NCBI RefSeq assembly: GCF_008831285.2 | Contig: NC_045148.1 | Span: 12,196,183 to 12,260,182, forward strand | DNA length: 64,000 bases | Reading direction: 5' to 3' | Source of the DNA: Nymphaea colorata | Taxonomy: Eukaryota > Streptophyta > Magnoliopsida > Nymphaeales > Nymphaeaceae | Shown: positions 10,711 to 21,676 of the stretch, piece after piece | Layout of the letters: each line of letters opens with the position of its first letter | Position numbering within the stretch: position 1 is the stretch's first letter | Program-made: the position numbers and the translations under genes | The notes under the pieces: model-generated | The model's database searches: none | What the model was told of the DNA's origin: nothing | The model's input: the letters and a program-made list of their open reading frames with translations, nothing else

Positions 10711-12466
10711 AGCATAGATGTCAATCATTCTCAGCTTGTTACATCCTCTCACGAAATCGCCGATGGGAAGAGCCTTAGTGAACATATCAGCAGCTTGGTC
10801 TTCAGAAGAGACATGAATGGTGTCAATGACTCCTTCTTGTACCAAGTCCCGAACATAATGACAATCTACTTCAATGTGTTTAGTCCTCTCATGGAAAACA
10901 GAGTTATTTGCAATGTAGGTTGCTGCTCTATTGTCACAGTGCATTTTCATTGGGAGTGTCACTGAAATCCCCAATTCTAGAAGCACGGATTTGACTCAAG
11001 TCATTTCAGCCGCAGTTTGGGCCATAGCCCTATATTCAGACTCAACATTAGATTTAGCCACGTTTCTTGCTTCTCCAAAAAATAAGATTCCCACCGGCAA
11101 AGACACAGAAACCCGTAGTCGATTTCCTGTCATCTACTGACCCTACACAATCAGCGTCACTATATGCTTCTATGTCCACATATGCTCCCTTTTTGAACCA
11201 TAACCCCTTTCCCAGGGCTGATTTCAAGTATTTTACCACCATTAGAGCAGCCTCCCAATGAATTTTCCGAGGGTTTTTCCATGAATTGAGTTAATTTGTT
11301 CACAGCAAAGCTTATATCAGGTCAAGTGATAGTTAAGTATAAAAGTTTCCCTATCAACGATCTGTAAGAACGGGAGTCAAAAGCGTCTGAGTCATCATCA
11401 TGAATATGAATTTGAGGATTCATAGGAAGTGTAACCGGTTTGACTCCCAATAACCTTGTTTCCTGCAGAAGATCAAGAACATATTTCCTCTGAGACATCA
11501 CAAGTCCTTTATTACTGCGAGCCACTTCAATGCCAAGAAAATAACGAAGTGGACCAAGATATTTAGTGACAAAGTGTTTCTGTAGAAACTTCTTTGTCTG
11601 AGCTAACTCGTGAATACTTTCTCCAGTGAGGACAATATCATCAACATATACAATCAATATCACTATACCAGAAGTCCCTCTCTTGATAAACAACGAGTGA
11701 TCAAACTGAGATCTTTGAAATCCACACTTAGAGACAACCTCACTTAGCTTATGAAACCATGCACGAGGGCTTTGTTTAAGCCCATAGATAGCCTTTTTGA
11801 GTTTACATACCTTGGAACACTCCCCCTGCCGTTCGAACCTAGGTGGTTGTTGCATATAGACTGTTTCAGAGAGATCACCATATAGAAATGCATTTGTCAC
11901 ATCAAGTTGAAAAAGAGGCCAATCCTGTTGAACTGCAAGAGATATAATAAAGCGAATAGTACCTAACCGTGCCACAGGCGAAAACGTCTCGAAGAAGTCC
12001 ACACCATAAGTCTGTGTATAGCCTTTAGCAACAAGACGAGCTTTGAAGCGCTCTACAGACCCATCAGAATGATATTTGATGGTGAAAACCCATTTGGAGC
12101 CCACAACGTCACAATTCATTGGTAGGTCCTCCAAGTCCTAAGTCTCCCTAGAAAGAAGAACATCCATTTCCTCCTGCATGGCTTGCTTCCATCGTGAATC
12201 TAACAAGGCTTGGTGGTGAGAGGTTGGAATAGTATGACTATCCATAGCTCGGTCAAATTGTACCAAACTCGTGCTCACATGGTCCATAGAAACCAAGTTA
12301 GAGATAGGATGTCTTGTGCACTGTCGCTGGCCCTTGCGAATGGCAATGGGTAGATCATCTGCAGAATAGTCATCATTTCTTCCTGAGTCAGTCTTATCAT
12401 TAGAACTTACCTCATGAGAAAACTCTGGTGAACGGTTGGGAGAGGGATCTTGACACCGAGTATAGA
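10702..12466 (-). pseudogene. Element B reverse transcriptase and RNase H
   Basis: RT is readable from 12134 to 11322: GSKWVFTIKYHSDGS, KARLVAKGYTQTYG, QLDVTNAF, YGLKQSPRAW, catalytic YVDDIVLTG, then KYLGPLRYFLGIEV. RNase H follows in two displaced pieces: AYSDADCVGSVDDRKSTTGF (11054-11242) and MKMHCDNRAATYIANN ending in ADMFTKALP (10702-10986). Breaks occur at about 11322-11242 and 11054-10986, and the segment 12135-12466 joining to integrase is also broken. Protein wording is very close to element H. Confidence 0.88.
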
Positions 12467-13731
12467 CTATTGGAGGTTTAAGAAAACGATCACATGACGT
12501 GGTTGAGAGGAAGGGATAGACTCAAGTGATACTGGGGGAATAGGAAGAGGAACAGACACGGGGAGTTCAGCCACAGTGGTATTTGATGTGAAGTAAGAAC
12601 GCGACTCAAAGAATGTAACATCCGCACTGATAATCTCTTTCTTGTTCTGGGGATCAAAACATCGGTAGCTTTTTTGATTGGCAAGATATCCAATGAACAC
12701 ACATTTGATGGCTTGGGCAGCAAGTTTGTTTTTGTTTGGGCCAAAGATGTGTACAAAGCAAGTGCATCCAAACACTTTGGGAGGAACATGAAATAATGGT
12801 CGATCTGGATATAGTATTTGAATGAGAATGCGTTCTTGGATGGTAGACGAGGGCAATCTGTTGATGAGGTAGCAGGCAGTAAGAATAGCATCACCCCAAA
12901 AATATGCATGCATATGAGTATGCAACATGAGAGTGCGAGTCACGTTTAGAAGTTATCGATGTTTGCGTTCAGCAACACCATTTTGTTGGGATGTGTGGGG
13001 ACATGTATATTGTGGGCGAATCCCATGATTGGCATAGAATGGAAGTAGAACTAAGGATTTAAATTCAAGATCATTATCAGTGCGAATCTTTTTGACAATA
13101 ACACCAAACTGAGTTTTTATTTCATTGACAAATTTCTGAATAATACAAATGACTTCAGACCTGTCCCGTGACAAGAATACCCAATTGACTCTAGTAAAAT
13201 CATCAACCATAACAAGGTAATACCAGAAACGTGAACGAAAGGGAACAGGACTTGGACCCCAAACATCAACATGCAGAAGATCAAAGGAACTTTGACTCGA
13301 TGGACTCTGACTTGAAGGGAAACTACTATGTGTATGCTTGCCTAACTGGCATGCATCACATAAGAAAGACTCTGATGCAGGAATATCTGGAAAAATACGA
13401 CGAAGCTTGGACACAGAAGGATGACCCAGTCTGAGATGCCACTGCAAAGGAGAAGGCTTCGATGTGAAGGAGGATGCAGCAACATCGACAGGGACAGAGA
13501 GGAAATAGAGCCCCTCCCGTTCATGGCCGCCACCAATCTTCTCAGTTTGTAAGTCCTGAAAAAAACATGAACCAGGGTCAAAAATGACTCTACACTGTAA
13601 ATCTCTAGCCAATTGCTTAACAGATAACAGGTTAACAGGAAATCGTGGAGCATATAGCACATGTGTAATGGTGCCAAAAGGTGTGAGATAGATATCACCA
13701 CTGCCCATAATAGGGGACAACTTGCCCTCAG
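12467..13731 (-). pseudogene. Element B protease C-terminus and integrase
   Basis: The frame from 13720 carries the last part of the protease (GSGDIYL ... LYAPRFPVNLLSVKQL). It continues into the integrase zinc region (WHLRLGH ... CDACQLGKH) and catalytic core: first Asp in LLHVDVWGPS, second in IRTDND, Glu in QQNGVAERKH. A stop directly after that Glu motif splits the integrase. The rest (LMLHTHMHAYFWGDAI ... KCVFIGY) resumes at 12943. Integrase would join element DNA to the genome. Confidence 0.88.
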
Positions 13732-14967
13732 CTAACCTGACGTGTTGTGGTGTAGTGAACTTGGTGAACGATAAAACATATGTGGCTGATTACAACAATG
13801 TCTGCATGCTCCTGAGTCAATCATCCATATCATACCTGGGTCACTAGTAGGGGCACCAACAGAGAAAGCCGAGTCTATGGTAGTTGTGCTAGTTGAAGCA
13901 GGAGTAGATCTCTGAGCAAGAACCAGATCATATTCTTCCTTGTTTAAGTTGAGAGAATATAATGGAGATATACGAGTAGGAGACTCAACCATAGAAGTCG
14001 TAACCTGTGAAGAAGTCGCAGTAGAAGAAGAAGATCCTTTTCCTGCATTCGTCCTTCCTCCACCACATCCTTGAGGACCAGCAAAACGTAGGTGGGGATG
14101 TTTGTCCCAACATCGATCCTCTAAGTGCCCTAATTTACCAAAATAGGAGCACTGAAATCTGCCATGACCTGTACCACGTCCCCTAGATCCAAAAAAGGAA
14201 CTATGGCCATGTCCACCTGACATCACAAGGGCAGATACTGGGGTGTCATGTGTAGCCTGAGTAAGAGTGACTGCAAGGCGACTCAGTCTATTATAAGTAT
14301 CTGCTAGGTCTGGAAGATCACTGCCGGTGAGAATTTGAGACTTCGCCACAGAATACTCTAAAGGTAATCCAGACAGAAACTTTGCTACCATACTATTTTC
14401 AAAATGTGATGCATAACAGTGCTTGCACGGTGGGCGAAGAGCTTTTAACCGTTCATACGCAGCAGTCAAAGTAGCAAAATATTGTGACAGATCTTGATCT
14501 TCTTGTCGTATGTTACACAACTCCTCTTCCAATTGTAAAATTTTAATGACATTCATAGCATGAGAGTACGTCTTCTTCAGAAAAGACCACATATCTTTGG
14601 CCTTGGTGTAGCATGCAATTGTTGGAGCTATACGGGACTCTACACTGTTCATAATCCATGCCATTACAATGTTATTATCTTCATCCCACGTAGCATATTT
14701 CCCTTTTTTCTCAAGGGGTTCATCTTCTTCAATAACATATTTTTTTTTATGGCCAGCCACGGACATCATAAAAACTCTAGACCATATCTCATAATTCGAA
14801 CCATCGAGTTTGATTGTGGTTCCATACGAAAAAGAGTTCTCAGCCATCTTGTATTCATTGGAACCTTCTAATCTACTACTGTCAGCCATAGTAGAAAACC
14901 AATATGATAAAGCACAAAGACTACAGCCAAGGAACGTGCAGCAGGTTGAACACAAACCAGACAGCAA
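13732..14967 (-). pseudogene. Element B gag with start of protease
   Basis: A 411-codon open frame in element orientation. It has two possible starts, the functional-looking one being MADSSRLEGSN at 14889. Gag core: SFSYGTTIKLDGSNYEIW, AYERLKALRPPC. The zinc knuckle reads CSYFGKLGHLEDRC, so the second Cys of the CX2CX4HX4C pattern is Phe. The frame reaches the protease core WMIDSGACRHC and stops a few dozen residues later through a frameshift near 13730. Gag forms the particle; protease cleaves the polyprotein. Otherwise well preserved. Confidence 0.88.
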
Positions 14968-15572
14968 GTATCAAATTTTCAAATGACAGCAAGCAACAGA
15001 TTTTCAGACGATAGCAGGCAGAAAATATTCAGCAATCTATTTTCAGATAAGGTAGCAGGCATCAATTCAAGCACACAGATCTGACAGTAAATCCCACCAC
15101 AACTGGTCAGCTCCATGCAACTTCGACTATTCATTAACTTCACACGATTTCAGGCCTGTGGCATTAAACACACACAGATTTGCCAAGACAACGTACCTTT
15201 GCCTGTTATGATCCACCAGGTACCAAACATATCTGATTATCCTAATCGATCAGACGATCAATTGTCTGATCTTTTTCCACGGCATCAGATAGGTCAGATC
15301 TGAAACATCTCATCTTTTCCACGACAGCCACTAGGTCAGATCTGAAACGTTCTGGTCTGATCCACTACTGGTCTGATCTTCTTCCATGCAGGCAATAGGT
15401 CAGATCTGAACCATTATGATCTGATTCACCATGCAGCCGCATCATCTGGTCAAACACCATCATTATTTGGATATGAACGACAGCATTAGATTTGTTTTCT
15501 CTTTTTTTTTTTTTGCTACTCAACTACTCCAACAACCACACAAGCCCTAGATTGTACAGCCCTAGGTTCATG
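14968..15572 (-). other. Leader of element B with AGGTCAGATCTGAA repeats
   Basis: Untranslated region between the primer site and gag. The word AGGTCAGATCTGAA occurs at 15291, 15333 and 15397 (plus-strand reading) among other CTGATC words. A 12-base T run lies near 15504. No gene seen. Confidence 0.7.
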
Positions 15573-15584
15573 GCTCTGATACCA
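15573..15584 (-). other. Primer-binding site of element B
   Basis: Minus-strand TGGTATCAGAGC directly inside the 5' LTR; initiator Met tRNA type. Confidence 0.9.
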
Positions 15585-15774
15585 TGTTGATTATTGGAAG
15601 AAGAAAGGGGCAAGAGAGATACAGGGAGAATGTGAGAGGACGAGAGAGAGAGAGGAAACTTTTCTTTATTCTTCACGTAACCCTAATCTCATATTAATAT
15701 GAGACTAGGGTGTGTTACCAATTTTACAAAATTAGTCCACTAAACATAAGACAATAATTAAGTGGACCTATTTC
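15585..15774 (-). mobile_element. 5' LTR of element B, truncated by element C
   Basis: 190 bp colinear with the 3' LTR at 10452. It contains the CCCTAATCTC/GAGACTAGGG palindrome at 15681-15710. Homology stops at GACCTATTTC, exactly where the LTR of element C begins, so about 50 bp of its outer end is missing. The two B LTR copies differ at several positions, so B is older than G. Confidence 0.88.
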
Positions 15775-16060
15775 TGTAAGAATCTTCACAAAATGCCACA
15801 AAAACACGTCTCTGCGTCTGAAAATAAGAGGGATTGAGAATAGAGAATAGAAGGGAAGCAATGAAGGAAAGAATGCTGTCGGCCAATACAGCGTCTTGAT
15901 CTCTATTATTAACATGACCTAATCAGGTTACAACAAAAAAGGAATAAAAACATGAAGTAATTACAAGAGATACCACCACCTAATATGTTTAGGCGTGAAG
16001 TTAGAAAAAAAGTGGATCGGGTCTGAACAGACCCGATCCCTTATACATACAGACTTAACA
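15775..16060 (-). mobile_element. 3' LTR of copia element C
   Basis: 286 bp. On the plus strand it runs from TGTAAGAATC to AGACTTAACA (TG...CA). It is followed by the complement of a polypurine tract (GCCCCCCTCAAGTTG). It contains a perfect palindrome with arms GGATCGGGTCTG and CAGACCCGATCC around AA (16014-16039). It sits inside element B's 5' LTR after ATTTC. The expected continuation of that LTR is not found at the far side of the block. Confidence 0.85.
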
Positions 16061-16107
16061 GCCCCCCTCAAGTTGTGCATGAGATTTGATCATACACAAC
16101 TTGTTTT

Positions 16108-18191
16108 TCAAATCCCAAAAGTGCTGCCCTGTGAGTCCTTTGGTAAAAAATCCGCTATCTGTTCACTGGTGGATATATAAGTAGGCAAGATCTCGGCTTC
16201 TTCAACCTTCTGACGAATGAAATGTTGATCAATCTCAATGTGTTTGGTACGATTATGCAAAATGGGGTTGTAGGCAATTTTGATTGCGCTTTGATTGTCA
16301 CATAGTAATGATGACTGAACAATCGAAAGATTGAGCACTCCAAGCAAATGCCGTAACCATGATGCCTCAGCTGTCCCTGCGGCCATTGCTCTATACTCTG
16401 CCTCAGTGCTGGATCGTGCAACTGCACGTTACTTTTTACTGCTCCAACAAATGAGATTAGAATCAAGAAAAAGACAGAAACCTGAAACTGAGCGTCGGTC
16501 ATCGGGATCTCCTGCCCAGTCTACATCACTATAAGTATATATGCTATGTCCAAGAGTAACATTGGGACACTTTGTATAGACCAGTCCATCCCCAAGAGTA
16601 GCTTTGAGATACCGTAAGATCCACTTAGCGGCATCCACATGTCCTTCTGTGGGTGCATGCATAAATTGAGAGATCTGACTTACAACATATACTATGTCTG
16701 GGCGAGTAAAAGTGAGGTATTGTAACATACCAACAATGCTGCGATAGAAGGTAGGATTTGAATAGGCAGCGGTTCCATCAGAGGCAGCCAATTTAGTGTT
16801 CAGAACACTAGGAGTAGTTATAGGTTTGCAATTAATCATACCTGCCCTGTCCAAAATATCAAGGGTATACTTATGCTGCGTAAGAGTCAATCGATCATTC
16901 GTCCTGTCAAGTTCAACACCCAAGAAGTACCGTAGTTCGCCGAGATCCTTCATCTTAAATTCTTGCTGTAACATACCCTTAACATAAGATATATGTGAAG
17001 AACTCCCAATTATAACAATATCATCTACATATATAAGTAACCAAGTGGTAGTTTCTCCGGTATGATATATAAACAAGGAATGATCGAGAGAGCTTCGTAG
17101 AAAACCAACTTGTTGTATATGATGAGAAAACCGATCGAACCATGATCTAGAAGCTTGCTTCAGCCCATATAAAAACTTATGTAACTTACAAACCCATTTG
17201 TGAGGATCATGAGTAGTATAGCCGAGAGGTTGCTCCATGTATACCTCTTCCTTAAGAATCCCATGAAGAAAAGCATTTTTGACGTCTAACTGGTAAAAAG
17301 GTCATCCATATGAGACTGCAAGAGAAATAATCACACGTATTGTGCCCATCTTGATAACATGACTGAATGTTTCATCATAATCTTCCCCATATTGCTGAGT
17401 GAAACCGCGTGCCACAAGACGTGCTTTATGTCGATCAATGCTACCATCTGGTTTATATTTCAGTTTGTAAACCCATTTGGAGCCCACACAGGACTGAATG
17501 TTTCATCATAATCTTCCCCATATTGCTGAGTGAAACCGCGAGCCACAAGACGTGTTTTATGTCGATCAATGCTACCATCTGGCTTATATTTCAGTTTGTA
17601 AACCCATTTGGGGCCCACAACATTCTTATCATCTGGATAAGAGACAATCTGCCAAGTCTGACACTCATGCAAGACTGCCATTTCTTCATTCATAGCTTCA
17701 ACCCAACATTTTTCCTTACTCGCATGGTGATAGGATTTTGGTTCCACCTTTTTGCTCACTTCTGTCATAAACAACTGAAAATCTAAAGAAAAGTTGTTAT
17801 AACTCACCCATCGATCAATGGGATGTCGCACACGTTGTGATTGACGTGGGACTGCAATAAGAGCTGATCGCCTAGAGTACACCAGGCCTGAGAACCGACT
17901 ATGTATAGGTGGATCATTGGGTTGAGAAGATGAGGGCATGCTGTCCAAGGAACTACTCACAAGTGTCTCAGGGTCATTAACACCTTGCTCCTTGTGCTCA
18001 GTCAAAAGTTCTGCCCCTTTTTTTAAGATTTCAGCATGTAGCCAAGTGTCATAAACTTCATTTTTATCCTTGAGTGTCATACAAGTAACCTTGGGATCTT
18101 GTAACCTGCTTTCATCAAAAACAACATGCCGTGAAATGAACACGCCAAGTTTTAGGGTTGTAACATCTATAACCCTTGTAATTTTCTGCAT
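16108..18191 (-). pseudogene. Element C reverse transcriptase and RNase H
   Basis: RT from 18191 downwards: WVYKLKYKPDGSIDRHK, ARGFTQQYGEDYDETFSP, then after a duplicated segment the frame resumes. It continues with LYGLKQASRSWFDRF, LLIYVDDIVIIGSS (catalytic DD), FKMKDLGELRYFLGVEL. RNase H: YSDVDWAGDPDDRRSVSGF, then a shifted frame with LLCDNQSAIKIAYNP and HIEIDQHFIRQKVEEAEI. Breaks are the 131-bp duplication at 17361-17622, a stop near 17290 and frameshifts near 16430. The family differs from B, G and H (QYGEDYDETFSP and QASRSWFD wording) and matches E. Confidence 0.88.
17361..17622. repeat. 131-bp tandem duplication inside element C RT
   Basis: GACTGAATGTTTC starts at 17361 and again at 17492. 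The two copies differ at about four positions. The unit is not a multiple of three, so it breaks the RT frame. It encodes the segment from GPKWVYKLKY to YDETFSP twice. Confidence 0.88.
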
Positions 18192-20226
18192 ACCCTATAA
18201 ATCTGCACAAAATAGCACGATCTTGAAACTTGTTTCGTAGAGAAACATCAACATGCACATAGCAAACACATCCAAAAACACGCAATTCCTCATAGTGTGG
18301 CTGCTCTTGTTGTAATAGAAAATATGGTGATTTTCCATCAAGCAAAGCCAATGGCAGTCGATTTATAACATGGACAGCCGTATGAAAAGCCTCGGTCCAC
18401 AATATCATGGGTAAGTCTGTGTCATGCATCATGTTGAGGGCACTTTCAACAATATGTCTATGTTTCCTTTCAGCAATTCCGTTTTGCTGAGGAGTATGCG
18501 GGCATGAAATTTGTCTAGTGATCCCATTATCTAGTAGGTACTCAGTAAAATCATTAGAGATAAATTCACCACCACCATCACATTGAAAATGCACAATATT
18601 ACTGGAGTATTTATTCTGAACCAAAGCATGGAATTGAATGAACAAACGGAAAACTTCAGATTTGTGTTTCATGAAGTGGATCCAAGTATGTCGGGAATAT
18701 GAATCTATAAAAATGACATAGTACCTACTCCCAGAAGAAGAGGGAATTGGAGCAGGCCCCCAAACATCCGAATATATAGTGTCAAAAGCCTTCGAAGCTC
18801 TTTTATTAATTGATTGAAAAGGAAGGGCATGGCTCTTACAAATATGACAACTCGAGCACATGCTGGACTCACTGACTGAACTTAGACTGGACTTATCTAA
18901 GAGCCCGTTTGCAACAAGACTTCGAACAAAAGACTGACTACAATGAGCTAACCGACCATGCCAAATGGATGGCTTATTATACTCTGCGACATTGACTTCA
19001 TTATGACTTGGAGAACATGAATTTGGAGGGTGAGGTTTGGACAGCTTTGGAGCTTCTTCAAGGACATACATATCTCCTTTGCGAGTGCCCTCAGCGAATG
19101 TCTTCCTGGTTTGAGCATCCTTGACATAAACAGAAGACGGTGTGAATTCAACAGAGGAGTGAGTATCATCAATAAGTTTGGACACTGAGATAATATTTTT
19201 CTTGACACTTGGAACAACAAGGACATTCTTTAATGGAATAGAAAAAGAGCCCATGGATATTTGTGCATTGCCAATGTGCGACATTGTGTGATGGGAACCA
19301 TCTCCCGTGACTACTGAGCCTTGATCTAAATAAGGGAAAACACTAGAGAGATTACCTGTGTCACCAGTAACGTGGGCTGCTGCGCCAGAGTCCACATACC
19401 ACTCTCCTTGCTCATTTTGCTTCAAGTTAAGTTTAGATAAGGCTGTCATTAGAAGTTGCTGCACGTCTGCTGAAACCTTTGAAGTCAGATTTGATCCAGA
19501 CGAGGTTGAAGCTGCTGTCTTGTTTTCACGCCTGACTTGACTATTCTTGTTCTGAGGATTGTGCCAACATTCTGATTTTACATGCCCCTTCTTGTTGCAA
19601 TAGAAGCACGTCGGAATTCTTCTAGATGTGGCAGAGGTAGCATTCACGCTTGCCGGTGTTGGGAGAATCCCTCTTCCCATTCCTACCTGAGGAGTCCAAG
19701 AACGAGTGCGATTTCCTTGCAGTGCGTGTGTCCCTGTGATCAGTACATTGTGGCTGTTGGAAGGAATATTGAGAATATAAAGAGCATTATGCAGAAGATA
19801 TTTATTTAATAAGGACAAACTCCCTTTTCCAGCCACAGAGATCGAGGACCCATCAGCCATAGAAACACGTTGCTGCCCTGAAGACAATTTGTACTCTTGA
19901 AACATCTTAGGGTTCCCTGTCATATGATGAGTGGCTCCACTGTCCACTACCCAATCTCCAAGTAAGGAATTACCTTGATCACTAGTGGCAACAAGAGCTT
20001 GGGCTAACTGAGCTCCCTCAGACCTGGAGGCTTCCTCCTTCACAGTAGATAATCGGCTGATGTAAGCTTGTAACTCCTTGATTTGGTCAGCGGAAAGCTT
20101 CGGTTTTTCAGCACCGGGAGAGCTAGTGTCAGGCATAGGAGGACCCCTCCTACCAGAGGGAGGACGACCACGGGTGAGCCTCTTCTCAGGATGAAGATCC
20201 AAAAAAAAATCAACAGAGTGGCCCAA
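18115..20226 (-). pseudogene. Chimeric 703-codon frame: two protease modules plus integrase
   Basis: An uninterrupted frame made of two different copia families. The first part (about 20226-19780) is D-type: the end of a zinc knuckle (GHSVDFF, last Cys lost), then protease VVDSGATHHMTGNPK and NKYLLHNALY. At about 19762-19780 it passes in frame into C-type sequence: SHNVLITGTHALQG, a complete zinc knuckle CFYCNKKGHVKSEC, and a second protease WYVDSGAAAHVTGD. The integrase follows with IWHGRLAH ... CSSCHICKSH, first Asp in IYSDVWGP, second in FQCDGGGEF, Glu in QQNGIAERKH, ending FGCVCYVH ... CRFIGYAE. The listed first residue is not an ATG. The frame ends at a stop before RT. No full-length copia polyprotein has two proteases, so this is a fusion. 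Confidence 0.85.
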
Positions 20227-20994
20227 CTTGTTACAATGACTACACGCCGAGTAGTACGCTGCCCAAACCCTGGAGCACGGATAACAAACGCAGAGGGAGA
20301 ACTACCATGATTAGAGTCAATATGCATCACTTGACGGCGTTGTTCCTCAGATTCCACCCGGGCATACACGTCCTCAATTCCAGGGATCTCATCACAATTG
20401 AGAATTTGACTCCTAATGGATTCAAACTCATCATGCAGACCTCCCAGAAAAATAAACGTACGGTCCATCCACTCTTTCTGCCAATACATGATCAGAACCG
20501 CACTTCCAGTCATCATTCATATGATAATCCAGTTCCTCCCATTTAGTCTTCAGGGCTGCATAGAAAGATGCCACAGACAAGTCACCCTGTTTAAGAGAGT
20601 AGATGCTGCGTTTAATCTAATATGTACGCAGGACTCTCTTTTTACGGCCATACATCCTCGCAAGCACAGTCCACATGTCATATGCAGTCAACTTTCGCAA
20701 AATAAGGGGCTGAATATCAGCAGAAACAGAACTAATAATCCAAACCTTAACCTGACTATCTTCCAATGCCCAAGTCGTCCATCCAAGTTCAGTTTTACTA
20801 GGCGCAGGTTTCTCCCCAGTGATATAGGGCAGACGACCGCGACTCGTGATCCCAATTTCAAGTGCAGCAGACCAAGAGAGATAATTGTCTTTGTTCAGCC
20901 GAATAGAAGTGACTTGAACAGGCACATTTTCGCTCTTGGTATTGCTGCCTGTGTCAAAGTTAACATCGGTCTTGGGGGTCATTTCTTCGGCCAT
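20040..20994 (-). pseudogene. Element D gag
   Basis: Gag starts at ATG 20994 (MAEEMTPKTDV). It reads NVPVQVTSIRLNKDNYLSW, SVSADIQPLILRKLTAYDMW to a stop near 20617. It resumes in another frame at 20516: FLGGLHDEFESIRSQIL, PGIEDVYARVESEEQRR. A third frame then holds the zinc knuckle CSHCNKLGHSVDF, whose final Cys is replaced within a run of nine T (about 20199-20207). Closely related to element J gag (SVSADIQPLILRKKTARDMW). Confidence 0.85.
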
Positions 20995-21160
20995 AACGAC
21001 CACAAAAGAAGTTCAACAACGAGAGAATACCAGAAAAAACACAGGGCAGGGACAGGCTGCGTCGGCAGGAACAGGTCAGGCGGCGACGGCGGTCAGGCGA
21101 CGACGGTCCTGGCAACGGAAGACCTGGCGACGGCGGGGCAGCCGACGGCGATCTGCACAA

Positions 21161-21214
21161 CGACGGCGAGCCGGGCGACGACGGCGAGCCGGGCGACGAC
21201 GGCGATCCAGGCGA
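21161..21214 (-). repeat. Three 18-bp repeats in the leader of element D
   Basis: On the plus strand CGACGGCGAGCCGGGCGA starts at 21161 and 21179, with a variant copy at 21197. They lie within a GC-rich leader between primer site and gag. Element J has a different repeat at the same place. Confidence 0.8.
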
Positions 21215-21376
21215 TCCGGGTGACGACGCGATCCTGGCGACGGCGGGGGCCCACAGCAGCGGCCGGCGTCAGGCTGCGTCGGCGGGATGCGTAGGTGGGC
21301 GGCGGCGGCGAAGACTTAGGGTTCCAAGAAAAAACCCTAAATCACAAACGAACAAAGACGCCAACAGCACTATTAT

Positions 21377-21389
21377 GGCTCTGATACCA
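21377..21389 (-). other. Primer-binding site of element D
   Basis: Minus-strand TGGTATCAGAGCC next to the LTR end. Confidence 0.9.
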
Positions 21390-21676
21390 TGTAGAAACTC
21401 ACAGCGAAAGGAGAGAAAGAAGAGCCAACACAAAGTTTACGTGAAAAACCTCAAAAAGAGGTGAAAAACCAAGGGGAAGCTCTAACCTAGGGGCAAAACC
21501 GCAACCCTAGGAGAGAGAAAAAACTTCATTCACTTAATCAACAATCACAATAAGTGAGAGTTATATAGAGGGAGGAAGAGAGGCCCGCCTAGGGAACCGA
21601 GCCCGTCCTCGGTTCTCGCGTCCATGGGTCCGGGTCCATATATGGACCCGGTTCCCTATAACACTGTATTCTAACA
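21390..21676 (-). mobile_element. 5' LTR of copia element D
   Basis: 287 bp. In element orientation it runs from TGTTAGAATACAG to GAGTTTCTACA. It has a perfect palindrome with arms CCGGGTCCATA/TATGGACCCGG (21630-21651) and TTGCGGTTTTGCCCCTAGG. It is the same family and length as the solo LTR at 21-307. The bases outside it (ATTCT, 21677-21681) interrupt the integrase of element E at a Ser codon. There is no matching D 3' LTR on the other side of the block. Confidence 0.88.

Noticed and set aside
20416-21294. 292-codon plus-strand frame opposite element D
   Set aside because: Antisense shadow of gag and the GC-rich repeated leader; the Arg/Thr repeat end comes from the 18-bp repeats.
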